Positions 1-8,496 are shown, counted from the first letter of the stretch. The stretch is DNA of 64,000 bases from Nocardioides terrae (GCF_900112345.1 NZ_FOLB01000013.1:1-64000); one strand, 5' to 3'. The notes: a model not told the origin generated them from the letters alone. A program made the numbers and translations.

Positions 1-212
1 TTCGGTTGACGGTGCGGACGGGAGGACCGATCCAGCATCCCGGCTGGCCCTTCGGCCTCGTAGCGATCAGCCCACTTCTTCGCGGTCTTCCACGACACGT
101 CGAAGCGCTCGGCGGCGCGCGGGATCTTCCAGCCCCCGTCAACGATGAGTCGGGCCATCTTGAGGCGGGCGCGAGGGGTCAGGGCGGCGTTGGCATGAGT
201 AGCGTGGGACAC
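1..212 (-). CDS. IS481-family transposase, N-terminal part
   Basis: Seventy codons are visible; the rest lies left of the window. The product starts at a GTG preceded by AGGAGG five bases upstream. The visible part is a helix-turn-helix domain of the IS481 type: a basic start (VSHATHANAALTPRARLKM), an HTH around IPRAAERFDVSWKTAKKW, then the family linker ending GMLDRSSRPHRQP. The DDE catalytic core would follow outside the window, so whether the gene is intact is unknown. Confidence 0.85.
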   Translation of the reverse strand, partial: MSHATHANAALTPRARLKMARLIVDGGWKIPRAAERFDVSWKTAKKWADRYEAEGPAGMLDRSSRPHRQP

Positions 213-290
213 GAAGGCCTCCTTTGGTGGCGGAGCGGTTTCTCAACAGCTCCACTCCACACCGGGGAGGCCTTCACCCACCTACACCTC

Positions 291-312
291 AGATCGTGTC
301 GTCACACGATCT
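291..312. other. Hairpin inside the IS terminal region
   Basis: A perfect 9-bp inverted repeat, AGATCGTGT and ACACGATCT, with loop CGTC, lies between the IS tip and the transposase SD. Such stems in IS leaders can block read-in from flanking promoters by hiding the transposase ribosome site or by ending transcription. The function is inferred. Confidence 0.5.
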
Positions 313-336
313 CGACCAACGTGCCTGGGCATCACA

Positions 337-342
337 ACTAGA
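337..342. repeat. Putative IS481 target duplication (ACTAGA)
   Basis: ACTAGA directly abuts the IS tip and fits NCTAGN, the preferred target of IS481, which is duplicated on insertion. The partner copy would be at the far end of the element, outside the window. Confidence 0.55.
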
Positions 343-416
343 TCACCCGCAGACTCTTCTCAGCCACCCAGTTGAGTCTCAGCGTGGTCACAGACTCGGG
401 GGTCACAGTGGTTGAC

Positions 417-1820
417 ATGACCCACGAGCCCGAGCACCCGGCCGGAGAGTCCGAGCCGACCCAGCAGTTCACGCAGCCGATCAACACCGGCGGCTACCCC
501 GGCCCGACGGGTCCCCCGCCGTCCAGCAACCCCTGGCTCTTCGGCGACCAGGGCGCGACCACCCCCCTCGAGCAGCCGGCGCAGCCGGCGCCGGCCGAGC
601 AGCCCGGCCGTCGGAACGAGCGACGCCGTGGCCGCGCGGGTGTCGTCGGTGGCCTCGCCGCCCTCGCCCTCGTGGTCGGCGGCGGTGCCGGGTACGGCGG
701 CGCAGCGCTGTGGAACGACACCCACGACGACTCCACGACCTCGAGCGTGTTCTCCGGCTCCGGCAGCTCGGGAACGACGACCGCCACGAAGGCACCCACG
801 GGCAGCGTCCAGGCGGTCGCCCAGTCGGTGCTGCCGTCGGTCGTCAAGATCGAGGTCGCCGGCCCCCAGGAGTCGGGGTCCGGCTCGGGGATCATCCTCA
901 CCTCGGACGGCACCATCCTCACCAACAACCACGTGGTCGAGGTGGCCGGCGACAGCGGCAAGATCCGCGTCGACTTCAACGACGGCAGCTCGGCGTCCGC
1001 GACGATCGTCGGCACGGACCCGCTCACCGACACCGCCGTGATCAAGGCCGAGGGGGTCTCGAACCTCAAGCCCGCAACCATCGGCGACTCGTCGGCACTC
1101 GCGGTCGGCCAGAGCGTGATCGCGATCGGATCTCCGTTCGGCCTCGACTCCACCGTGACGTCCGGCATCGTCAGCGCCCTCGACCGCCCGGTCAACGTGG
1201 GCGTCGACGCGTCGAACAACGCCACCGTCTATCCCGCCATCCAGACCGACGCGGCGATCAACCCCGGCAACTCCGGCGGTGCGCTGGTCGACATGGACGG
1301 CAAGGTGGTCGGCATCAACGCCTCGATCCGCAGCACCGGCTCGGTCGGCGGCGAGGCCGGCTCCATCGGCCTCGGCTTCGCGATCCCGATCAACGAGGTC
1401 AAGGCGGTCGTCGACCAGATGGCCAAGGGCGAGACGCCCACCCACGCCAAGCTCGGCATCTCCGTGCAGGACGTCGGTGCGTCCCAGCAGAGCCAGCAGC
1501 AGCCGGACCAGGGCGACCCGCTCGACCCCTTCGGGCAGCAGGATCCCCAGCAGCAGCCGGACAACGTCTCGCCGTTCAGCAGCAACGGTGCCGAGGTCCG
1601 TGAGGTCGGCGACGGCTCCGCGGCCGAGCAGGCCGGGATCAAGGCGGGCGACGTGATCACCAAGGTCGGCGACCACCTGATCGTGGGCTCCGACTCGCTC
1701 GTCGCGACCGTCCGTTCCTACCGTCCGGGCGACAAGGTCTCGGTCACCTACACCCGCGACGGCAAGGAGCACTCCGTCGACGTCACCCTCGACTCCGACG
1801 CGGGCTCAGCCAAGTCCTGA
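417..1820 (+). CDS. HtrA/DegP-like membrane-anchored serine protease with PDZ domain
   Basis: A 467-aa surface protease or chaperone that degrades misfolded envelope proteins. Order: Gln/Pro-rich cytoplasmic start (1-60), a basic stretch, one transmembrane helix (about 70-95), a Ser/Thr linker, a trypsin-like domain with His172 in TNNHVV, Asp205 in LTDTAV and Ser286 in GNSGGAL, then a C-terminal PDZ domain. The catalytic triad is complete. The PDZ carries a Gln/Asp/Pro-rich insert (about 360-395). ATG 417 is preceded by CACAGT seven bases upstream, fitting a leaderless start; GTG 408 with GGGGG upstream is an alternative. The IS end is only ~75 bp upstream and may have replaced distal regulatory DNA. 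Confidence 0.9.
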   Translation: MTHEPEHPAGESEPTQQFTQPINTGGYPGPTGPPPSSNPWLFGDQGATTPLEQPAQPAPAEQPGRRNERRRGRAGVVGGLAALALVVGGGAGYGGAALWNDTHDDSTTSSVFSGSGSSGTTTATKAPTGSVQAVAQSVLPSVVKIEVAGPQESGSGSGIILTSDGTILTNNHVVEVAGDSGKIRVDFNDGSSASATIVGTDPLTDTAVIKAEGVSNLKPATIGDSSALAVGQSVIAIGSPFGLDSTVTSGIVSALDRPVNVGVDASNNATVYPAIQTDAAINPGNSGGALVDMDGKVVGINASIRSTGSVGGEAGSIGLGFAIPINEVKAVVDQMAKGETPTHAKLGISVQDVGASQQSQQQPDQGDPLDPFGQQDPQQQPDNVSPFSSNGAEVREVGDGSAAEQAGIKAGDVITKVGDHLIVGSDSLVATVRSYRPGDKVSVTYTRDGKEHSVDVTLDSDAGSAKS

Positions 1821-1833
1821 CCCGCCTGAGAGG

Positions 1834-1873
1834 GCATGACCCCGCGGCTCCGTCTCCGGCCGCGGGGTCATGC
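1834..1873. terminator. Bidirectional hairpin between convergent genes
   Basis: A perfect 14-bp stem (GCATGACCCCGCGG at 1834-1847, its complement at 1860-1873) with a 12-nt loop sits between the protease stop and the convergent acetyltransferase stop. There is no long U-tract, as is common for high-GC actinobacterial terminators. Confidence 0.8.
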
Positions 1874-1895
1874 TCTGTCGTGGCGGACTCGGCAG

Positions 1896-2915
1896 TCAGG
1901 CCAGCTTCTTCTGGAACTCCCCGAGCCGCTCGGTGGGCACGAACCCGAGCTCGTCGTTGACGGCGACCATGTGCGCGTTGGACTCGGCGTTGTAGGTCAG
2001 CAGCCGCCGCGCCTGCGGCCGGGTCGCCTGCAGCTGCTGCAGGTTGGCCACCTTCACCGCCACGCCGAGCCGGTGGCCGCGGTCCTCGCGACGGACGAGC
2101 GTGCCCCACTGGTAGACGATGTCGGGCTGCAGCAGCGGCACCATCAGCAGCGTGTACGCCGCCAGCCGACCGTCCGACCGCAGGGCGACGGTGTGCAGGG
2201 TGGCCCGGCGCTGGCGCTTCGTCAGGCGCTCGTCCTCCCGGACGACCGCGACGTCGGCGACCTGGGGCTCGATGTCCAGGTCGCCCATCGGGGCCTCGGT
2301 GTCGAGGCTCGCGTTGAGCTCCGCCCACTCGCCGACCAGCTCCTCGGGAACCGGACCGACCCAGCTGCGCAGCGTGTAGCCGGCGGAATGCTCGGCGGCA
2401 TCGGCCGCGAGCCGTCGGAGGAGCTCGTCGGCGACCGGCAGCGGGAGCTGCCGCTGCACGTCGCCGAGCGCCAGGCCGAACCCGTGGGCGCGCGCGAACT
2501 CCGGTCCGGGGCCGGACCCGGTCGGCCCGTCGGCGTACGGCCAGGCGACCTCGGCGAGGACCGACGTGCGCCCCTCGGCCCGGATCAGCCCCTCCAGGTG
2601 GGCGAGCATCGCCGAGCCGAACCCGCGCCGGCGCTCCTCGGGGAGGACGTAGATCTCGACGTCGCCACGCCAGCGGTTGTCGAGCAGCGGGAGGGCCAGC
2701 CAGCCCGCAACGACCACCCGGCCGTCGACGAGCCCGGCGTAGGCCTCCTGCCGCCACTCCCGCGACGGCTCGGTGAGGAAGACATCCATGTCGTGGCGCA
2801 AGTAGGTGACGGCGTTGTCGCCGCGGCCGAACCCGTCGGCCGCGGCGTAGGTGGCGTACCACTGGTCGAAGAGGGCATCACCGGGACGGACCTGCACGAT
2901 CTCGGTCAGCGTCAT
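1896..2915 (-). CDS. GNAT-family N-acetyltransferase (two tandem domains)
   Basis: A 339-aa protein with two GNAT folds. The first half carries the acetyl-CoA loop region EERRRGFGSAML (about 95-106) and the second the equivalent VRREDRGHRLGVAVK (about 275-290), the usual tandem layout of actinobacterial double-GNAT enzymes. The substrate cannot be read from sequence. Its ATG overlaps the stop of the upstream ABC-F gene (ATGA), so the two are translationally coupled. Resistance to an inhibitor, protein acetylation or small-amine acetylation are all possible. Confidence 0.85.
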   Translation of the reverse strand: MTLTEIVQVRPGDALFDQWYATYAAADGFGRGDNAVTYLRHDMDVFLTEPSREWRQEAYAGLVDGRVVVAGWLALPLLDNRWRGDVEIYVLPEERRRGFGSAMLAHLEGLIRAEGRTSVLAEVAWPYADGPTGSGPGPEFARAHGFGLALGDVQRQLPLPVADELLRRLAADAAEHSAGYTLRSWVGPVPEELVGEWAELNASLDTEAPMGDLDIEPQVADVAVVREDERLTKRQRRATLHTVALRSDGRLAAYTLLMVPLLQPDIVYQWGTLVRREDRGHRLGVAVKVANLQQLQATRPQARRLLTYNAESNAHMVAVNDELGFVPTERLGEFQKKLA

Positions 2916-4588
2916 CGGACCCGGTCCACCCGTCCCTCGTCCCAGACCGGCTCGGGCGACTCGTAGACGGTGCCGTCGGCGCCGTAGACGAGGAACCGGT
3001 CGAAGTCGCGGGCGAACCAGCGGTCGTGGGTGACCGCCAGGACGGTGCCCTCGAAGGCCCGCAGGCCGTCCTCGAGCGCCTCGGCGGACTGTACGTCGAG
3101 GTTGTCGGTCGGCTCGTCGAGCAGGAGCAGCGTCGCGCCGGAGAGCTCGAGCAGGAGGATCTGGAAGCGGGCCTGCTGACCGCCCGACAGCGATTCGAAG
3201 CGCTGCTCGGCGCTCGCCGACAGCTCGTAGCGGTCGAGCACCCGCGACGCCTGCTCGCGACCCATCCCCTCGCGCCGCTCGTCGCCCCGGTGGAGGACCT
3301 CCAACAGCGTGCGCCCCACCAGCTCGGGGTGCTCGTGGGTCTGCACGAACCAGCCGGGCCGGACCCGGGCGCCGAGCTTGGCGAGGCCGCGGTGCCGGAC
3401 CGGCTCGATCCTGACGTCGCCCACCGGCTCGTGCTCCTTGTCGGGGCGGCTACCTCCGGCCGCGAGCAGCCGCAGGAAGTGCGACTTCCCCGAGCCGTTC
3501 GACCCGAGCACGGCCACCCGCTCGCCGTACCAGACCTCGAGGTCGAAGGGGCGCATCAGGCCGGTCAGCTCCAGCGACTCGCAGACGACGGCGCGCTTGC
3601 CTGTCCGCCCGCCCGTCAGCCGCATCGTCACCTGCTGCTCGCGAGGCTGCTCGGTCGGCGGGCCGGCCTGCTCGAACTTCTCCAGCCGGGTGCGCGCGGC
3701 CTGGTAGCGGGAGGACATGTCGGAGTTGTAGGCCGCCTTCTGCTTGTACATCAGCATCTGCGCGCGCAGCTTGGCGTGCTCCTCGTCCCAGCGCTTGCGC
3801 AGCTCCTCGAAGCGGGCGAACCGGTCGCGGCGCGCCTCGTGATAGCTCGCGAAGCCGCCCGGGTGGGTCCAGACCAGGTTGCCCGCGTGCCCGAGCTCGA
3901 CGGTCACGACCCGCGTCGCGGTGTTGGCCAGCAGCTCGCGGTCGTGGCTGATGAAGAGGATGGTCTTCGCGGACTCGCGGATGCGCTGCTCCAGCCAGAT
4001 CTTGCCGGGCACGTCGAGGTAGTTGTCCGGCTCGTCGAGGAGCAGCACCTCGTCGGGGCCCCGGAGGAGGTACTCGAGGACGAGTCGCTTCTGCTCGCCG
4101 CCCGAGAGCGTCCCGAGGGAGCGGAAGCGGGCGCGGTCGTAGGGCAGCGAGAGCGCCGCCGTCGTGCAGACGTCCCACGTCACCTCGAGGTCGTAGCCGC
4201 CCGCGTCGGCGTACTCGGCCAGCGCCCCGGCGTAGCGGATCTGCGTGCGCTCGTCGTCGACCTCCATCAGCGCGAGCTCGCACGCGTCGACCTCCGTCGC
4301 CGCCTTCCGGATGCGCGCAGGCGCGACGCTGAGCAGCAGCTCGCCGACGGTGGTGGCGCCCTCGCCGACCTTCTGCCTCATCACGCCGAGCCCACCCGTC
4401 CGTACGACGGCGCCGGCGGTCGGCACGAGGTCGCCGGTGACGATCCGCAGCAGCGTCGTCTTGCCGGCCCCGTTGGCGCCCACGAGAGCGACCTTGGCGC
4501 CCTCGCCGACCCGGAAGGAGACGTCGTCGAGGAGCACCCGGCCATCCGGGAGCTCGTAGCGGACGTTGGCGACCTCGACGTGTCCCAC
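2912..4588 (-). CDS. ABC-F family ATPase (duplicated ABC domains, no membrane domain)
   Basis: A 558-aa soluble protein of two ABC cassettes. The first has Walker A GANGAGKTT (37-45), signature LSGGEQKR (161-168) and Walker B LLLDEPDN (182-189). The second has GSNGSGKS, LSGGQQAR and LLLDEPTDN. Between them lies the charged ABC-F linker (about 255-320) that reaches the ribosomal P-site tRNA. Family members are translation factors (EttA type) or ribosome-protection resistance factors. GTG start with GGGAGG about ten bases upstream. It heads a two-gene unit with the GNAT gene. Whether it is housekeeping or resistance cannot be decided here. Confidence 0.9.
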   Translation of the reverse strand: MGHVEVANVRYELPDGRVLLDDVSFRVGEGAKVALVGANGAGKTTLLRIVTGDLVPTAGAVVRTGGLGVMRQKVGEGATTVGELLLSVAPARIRKAATEVDACELALMEVDDERTQIRYAGALAEYADAGGYDLEVTWDVCTTAALSLPYDRARFRSLGTLSGGEQKRLVLEYLLRGPDEVLLLDEPDNYLDVPGKIWLEQRIRESAKTILFISHDRELLANTATRVVTVELGHAGNLVWTHPGGFASYHEARRDRFARFEELRKRWDEEHAKLRAQMLMYKQKAAYNSDMSSRYQAARTRLEKFEQAGPPTEQPREQQVTMRLTGGRTGKRAVVCESLELTGLMRPFDLEVWYGERVAVLGSNGSGKSHFLRLLAAGGSRPDKEHEPVGDVRIEPVRHRGLAKLGARVRPGWFVQTHEHPELVGRTLLEVLHRGDERREGMGREQASRVLDRYELSASAEQRFESLSGGQQARFQILLLELSGATLLLLDEPTDNLDVQSAEALEDGLRAFEGTVLAVTHDRWFARDFDRFLVYGADGTVYESPEPVWDEGRVDRVR

Positions 4589-4679
4589 GAACGGAGATCC
4601 TCCCGTGTCGGCGCGATGCGGGCATCACCTTTTCAGGCGTGCCGCCCTCTGCAGCGAGGACAGATGCTAGACAAGCACC

Positions 4680-5657
4680 GTGACCGACACGAACCACGCG
4701 CCGCGCCCGAGGCTCGACCCGGACCTCGACCCGGAGCTGGCCGCGCTCCTCGGCTTCCTGGCCGATTCCGGGCAGCCGCCGATGTCTGAGCAGACGGCCG
4801 CACAGGCGCGGGCCGGCTTCCGCGCCCTCAGCGTCGACCTGCGGGACGCGTCGCTCCTGCCCGTCCTCGAGTCGGTGCGCGACGTGACCGTCCCGGGCGG
4901 CGCCGGTGACCTGGCGGCCCGGGTCTACCGCCCCCGCGCCGGCGAGCTGCCCACCATCGTCTTCTTCCACGGCGGCGGCTGGGTGATCGGCGACCTCGAC
5001 ACCCACGACCTGACCTGCCGCACCCTCGCCCGTGACGCCGACGCGGTCGTGGTGAGCGTCGACTACCGGCTCGCGCCGGAGCACCCCTTCCCCGCCGCCG
5101 TCGACGACGCCGAGGCCGCGACACGCTGGGTGGCCGAGAACGCCGCCGACCCGTCCGCCGGTCTCGGTGGCAGCGCCGTCGTCGCCGTCGGCGGCGACAG
5201 CGCGGGCGGCAACCTCGCGGCGATCGTCGCGCAGACCTTCCGCGACGAGGGCCGTCCCCTCGGCGCGCAGCTGCTGCTCTACCCGGCCACCGACCTGGTC
5301 ACCGAGCACGCCAGCCTGGTCGAGAACGCCGAGGGCTACTTCCTCGACGCGCCCAGCATCGCCTGGTTCTTCGAGCAGTACGTCGGCTCGGCCGACCCGA
5401 CCGACCCCCGGCTCTCGCCCGCGCTGGGCGACCTGGCCGGCCTCGCGCCCGCCGTGGTCGCGGTGGCGCAGTTCGACCCGCTACGCGATGCCGGGACGGC
5501 GTACGCGCGCGACCTGGAGGCGGCCGGGGTCCCGGTCGAGCTGCACAGCTTCCCCGGCCTCATCCATGGCTTCGCCGACATGGGACGATTCTCCAAGGCC
5601 GCACAGGCGGCCGTCGAGCAGACGTTCGCGGCGATGCGGACCCTCCTGCACCCCTGA
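4680..5657 (+). CDS. Alpha/beta-hydrolase, hormone-sensitive-lipase family esterase
   Basis: A 325-aa carboxylesterase. It has the HSL oxyanion motif HGGGW starting at His97, nucleophile elbow GDSAGGN with Ser174, a FDPLRD segment supplying the acid, and catalytic His296 in LIHGF. Family members hydrolyse short-chain acyl esters; the substrate is unknown. No Shine-Dalgarno precedes GTG 4680, but TAGACA ends six bases before it, suggesting a leaderless mRNA. It is divergent from the ABC-F gene and followed by a P450 on the same strand. Confidence 0.9.
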   Translation: MTDTNHAPRPRLDPDLDPELAALLGFLADSGQPPMSEQTAAQARAGFRALSVDLRDASLLPVLESVRDVTVPGGAGDLAARVYRPRAGELPTIVFFHGGGWVIGDLDTHDLTCRTLARDADAVVVSVDYRLAPEHPFPAAVDDAEAATRWVAENAADPSAGLGGSAVVAVGGDSAGGNLAAIVAQTFRDEGRPLGAQLLLYPATDLVTEHASLVENAEGYFLDAPSIAWFFEQYVGSADPTDPRLSPALGDLAGLAPAVVAVAQFDPLRDAGTAYARDLEAAGVPVELHSFPGLIHGFADMGRFSKAAQAAVEQTFAAMRTLLHP

Positions 5658-5689
5658 GAGGACCTGACTCTCAACCAGGGAGGAACCCG

Positions 5690-5731
5690 ATGGTGGATTC
5701 TCAGATGCGTCGACAAGACTGTTGCCCATGA
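5690..5731 (+). CDS. Possible 13-codon leader ORF upstream of the P450
   Basis: ATG 5690 has a strong SD (GGGAGG at 5678-5683) and opens a 13-residue ORF (MVDSQMRRQDCCP) whose TGA overlaps the P450 ATG as ATGA. The P450 start has no SD of its own, so its translation probably depends on ribosomes finishing this leader. No regulatory function is known. It could also be a remnant of the ancestral P450 start, because GATGCGTCGACA occurs both here (5704) and inside the P450 (5784). Confidence 0.45.
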   Translation: MVDSQMRRQDCCP

Positions 5732-7020
5732 GCTCGATGTCGTGGGTGCCTGCTCCGCTGCGCCGGCGCGTGCTGCGCCTGGCGATGCGTCGACAGGCAT
5801 CACCGCTGCCGGACATCACCACGCTGAAGCGGGTGCCCGAGCACCTGACCTTCCCCCTGCGCCGGCACGCGATCGACCCGGTCCCACAGCTGGCCGAGCA
5901 GCGCGCCGAGGACCCGGTCACGCTGCTCGGCAGCGTGCTGGGGCTCGACATCTGGCTCGTCAGCGGGCACGAGGAGGCGCGCCGGGTGCTGGCCGACTCC
6001 TCGTCGTACTCCAACGACATGCGCCACCTGCTCGGCTCCCGCTCCCGCAGCGACGCCGAGGGCATCGGCGGGCTGGGGATGACCGACCCACCCGACCACA
6101 CCCGGCTGCGCGGCCTGCTGACGCCCGAGTTCACGATGCGCCGGCTGCGCCGGCTCGACGAGCTGATCGACCGCATCGTCGCCGACGCCCTCGACCGCCT
6201 CGAGGAGAAGGGCCCGGTCGTCGACCTGGTCGAGAACTTCGGCTTCGACATCCCGTTCCGCGTGATCTGTGAGCTCCTCGGCATGCCCGAGGAGGTGCGC
6301 GACGAGTTCCACGACCTCGGCGTCGCCCGCTTCGACGTCAGCCAGGGCGGAGGCTCCGCGTTCGGCGCCGCCACCGAGACGCGCTCCTTCCTCATCGACA
6401 TGGTCCGCCGCGAGCGGGCCGACCCCGGCGACGGGCTCATCGGCGAGCTGGTGCGCACCAAGGGCGACGAGTACGACGACGTCGAGCTCGGCGGCCTGGC
6501 CGACGGCGTCTTCCTGGGCGGCTACGAGACGTCGGCCTCGATGCTGTCGATGGGCGCCTACGTGCTCACCCAGCAGCCGGCTGCCTACGCCGCGCTGCGC
6601 TCGGGCGACCGCGGCCAGATCGACGTGGTCGTCGAGGAGCTGCTGCGCTACCTCTGCCCGGTGCAGATCGCCTTCCCACGCTTCGCCCGCGAGGACCACG
6701 ACCTCTTCGGCCACCGGGTCAAGAAGGGTGCCGTCGTGGTCGTCTCCCTGACCGGGGCCAACCGTGATCCGCAGGCGGTGCCGCACCCGGAGCAGTTCGA
6801 CCTGCGCAACGCCGACACCCAGCACTTCGCCTTCGGCCACGGGCTGCACCGCTGCGTCGGCGCGGAGCTGGCCCGGATGGAGCTCCGCGCGGCCCTGACC
6901 GGCCTCGCCACCCGCTTCCCGGGCCTCGCGCTCGCCACCGAGGACGTCGCCGAGCTCGGCTTCCGCGACCTCTCGATCGTCTACAGCCTCGACCGGCTCC
7001 CGGTCCGGCTCCGCCCCTGA
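5728..7020 (+). CDS. Cytochrome P450
   Basis: A 430-aa soluble bacterial class I P450. The I-helix oxygen-binding segment is GGYETSASML, the K-helix ExxR is in EELLRYL, and the heme-ligand loop FAFGHGLHRCVG has the axial Cys at residue 376. It needs external ferredoxin and reductase, not encoded nearby. The substrate is unknown. The start has no SD and overlaps the leader ORF stop by four bases. An upstream esterase on the same strand could act on the same type of compound, but that is only positional. Confidence 0.95.
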   Translation: MSSMSWVPAPLRRRVLRLAMRRQASPLPDITTLKRVPEHLTFPLRRHAIDPVPQLAEQRAEDPVTLLGSVLGLDIWLVSGHEEARRVLADSSSYSNDMRHLLGSRSRSDAEGIGGLGMTDPPDHTRLRGLLTPEFTMRRLRRLDELIDRIVADALDRLEEKGPVVDLVENFGFDIPFRVICELLGMPEEVRDEFHDLGVARFDVSQGGGSAFGAATETRSFLIDMVRRERADPGDGLIGELVRTKGDEYDDVELGGLADGVFLGGYETSASMLSMGAYVLTQQPAAYAALRSGDRGQIDVVVEELLRYLCPVQIAFPRFAREDHDLFGHRVKKGAVVVVSLTGANRDPQAVPHPEQFDLRNADTQHFAFGHGLHRCVGAELARMELRAALTGLATRFPGLALATEDVAELGFRDLSIVYSLDRLPVRLRP

Positions 7021-7024
7021 CGCC

Positions 7025-7627
7025 CTACGGCTCGGCGCGACGGGTCTCCAGGACGCGGAAGCTCTTCGCGCTCGCCAGCCGGGTGGTCGGGTAGCCCTGC
7101 TCGGTCAACCAGCGCTGCAGGCTGTCGGCGCCCAGGTTCTTCCCCACGACCATCACCGCGCGGCCGTCAGGGGCCAGGCGTGGCAGCCAGGTCAGCAGCA
7201 GCTCGTGGAGCGCCTGCTTGCCGATCCGGATCGGCGGGTTGCTCCAGATCTCGTCGTACTCGCCGTCGTCGGGGTCGGTGGTGACCGCGCGGTAGTTGGT
7301 GAGGCCGAGCGAGGCGGCGTTCTCGTTGGCGAGCAGCACCGCGCGCTCGTTGACGTCGACACCTGTGACCCGCGCGCCGGACACCGTCGCGGCGATGGCG
7401 AGCCCGATGACGCCGTAGCCACAGCCCAGGTCGAGGATCCGGCCGGGAGCCGGCGGCTCGGTCTCCCGGAACAGCACCGAGGTGCCGATGTCGACGCGGC
7501 CCTGGGCGAAGACACCGCTGCCGCTGACCAGGTCGAGCTCGCTCCCCCACACCGCGGCGGTCAGCGGGATCCGCTCGAACGCGACCGACGGGTCGGCGGT
7601 GAAGTAGTGCTCGGTCTCGTCACTCAT
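7025..7627 (-). CDS. RsmC-like class I SAM-dependent methyltransferase
   Basis: A 200-aa methyltransferase with SAM motif I ILDLGCGYGVIGLAI and the NPP catalytic motif in WSNPPIRIGK, typical of enzymes that methylate exocyclic amines such as guanine N2 in 16S rRNA (RsmC/RsmD class). Length matches the C-terminal catalytic half of RsmC; the N-terminal half is absent, as usual in actinobacteria. ATG 7627 has GGGAGG upstream inside truA and overlaps the truA stop by 8 bp, so the two RNA-modification genes are coupled. Confidence 0.85.
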   Translation of the reverse strand: MSDETEHYFTADPSVAFERIPLTAAVWGSELDLVSGSGVFAQGRVDIGTSVLFRETEPPAPGRILDLGCGYGVIGLAIAATVSGARVTGVDVNERAVLLANENAASLGLTNYRAVTTDPDDGEYDEIWSNPPIRIGKQALHELLLTWLPRLAPDGRAVMVVGKNLGADSLQRWLTEQGYPTTRLASAKSFRVLETRRAEP

Positions 7628-8459
7628 CGATCGCCTCCCGCTTCGCCCTGGTCTGCTCCGCACGCGCCTCCAGCTCGGCGTCCGCCGGATAGCCGACCTC
7701 CTCGAGGGTCAGCCCCCGCGGCGACGCCGCGTGCACCGCCGAGGTCCGGATCGGGTGCCCCAGCACCTCACGCGCCCAGCCGATCTCCTTGCGCCCCTCA
7801 CCGATCGCGAGCAGGCAGCCGACCAGCGCACGCACCATGCCGTGACAGAACGCATCGGCCACCACGCGGGCGACGGCCACGCCGGTCTCGTCCCGCTCCC
7901 AGACCAGGGTCTGGATCGTCCTGATCGTGGTCGCGCCCTCGCGCGCCTTGCAGAAGCCGGCGAAGTCGTGGAGGCCGATGAGGTCCACGGCCGCCACGTT
8001 CATCAGCGACAGGTCCAGCGGCCGCGGCCAGTGCAGCACGTGGTGGCGCCGCAGCGGGTCGTACGCCGCCGGGGCGTCCGCGATCCGGTAGGCGTAACGC
8101 CGCCACAGGGCGGAGAAGCGCGCGTCGAACCCGGGCGCGGCCTCGCTGGCGCGGTGGACGCGCACGTCGGCCGGGAGCATGCCGTTGAGCCGCCGGACGA
8201 GGGCGTCGAGCGGCGGCTGTGCCGACCGTCCGGTGCCGGTCGCGACGACCGCGTCGTCGACGTCGACGTGGACCACCTGACCCCGAGCGTGGACGCCGGT
8301 GTCGGTGCGGCCGGCGCACGTCACCCGGAGCGGCTCGGAGAGCCGGAACGCCGTCGTCAGCGCGGCCTGGAGCTCGCCCTGGACGGTTCGCAGCCCCGGC
8401 TGGGTCGCCCACCCGTGGAAGTCGGTGCCGTCGTAGGCGAGGTCGATCCGGATCCGCAC
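7620..8459 (-). CDS. truA: tRNA pseudouridine(38-40) synthase TruA
   Basis: Converts U38, U39 and U40 of tRNA anticodon stems to pseudouridine. The catalytic Asp lies in CAGRTDTGVHARGQVVH; the RIDLAYDGTDFHGW start is also family-typical. GTG 8459 is chosen because GGAAGG lies nine bases upstream; the in-frame ATG at 8468 would touch that SD. In many actinobacteria truA follows rplQ directly; here it is ~3 kb from rplQ, with a cystine-type transporter and a DUF72 gene between. Only 37 bp separate it from the divergent DUF72 start. Confidence 0.93.
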   Translation of the reverse strand: MRIRIDLAYDGTDFHGWATQPGLRTVQGELQAALTTAFRLSEPLRVTCAGRTDTGVHARGQVVHVDVDDAVVATGTGRSAQPPLDALVRRLNGMLPADVRVHRASEAAPGFDARFSALWRRYAYRIADAPAAYDPLRRHHVLHWPRPLDLSLMNVAAVDLIGLHDFAGFCKAREGATTIRTIQTLVWERDETGVAVARVVADAFCHGMVRALVGCLLAIGEGRKEIGWAREVLGHPIRTSAVHAASPRGLTLEEVGYPADAELEARAEQTRAKREAIDE

Positions 8460-8496
8460 GGCGGTCATCCTTCCATCCGGTGGATACAGGTGCCGC

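Larger units (their letters stand above)
1..336 (-). mobile_element. IS481-family insertion sequence, partial (runs off left edge)
   Basis: This is the transposase-start end of an insertion sequence. Read on the minus strand it begins TGTGATGCCCAGGC at 336, the TGTGA terminus typical of IS481 elements, followed by a ~120-nt leader and a transposase start at 212. The six bases just outside the tip (337-342, ACTAGA) fit the NCTAGN target known for IS481. The other terminus lies beyond the window, so completeness and the matching target copy cannot be checked here. Confidence 0.8.

Noticed and set aside
3026-4789. 587-codon plus-strand frame opposite the ABC-F gene
   Set aside because: Antisense shadow; ABC-F motifs prove the minus strand is coding.
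5704-5795. GATGCGTCGACA occurring twice, 80 bp apart, around the P450 start
   Set aside because: Two 12-mers could reflect a small duplication, but nothing flanking them matches, so chance or codon reuse (Met-Arg-Arg-Gln) cannot be excluded. Mentioned only with the leader ORF.
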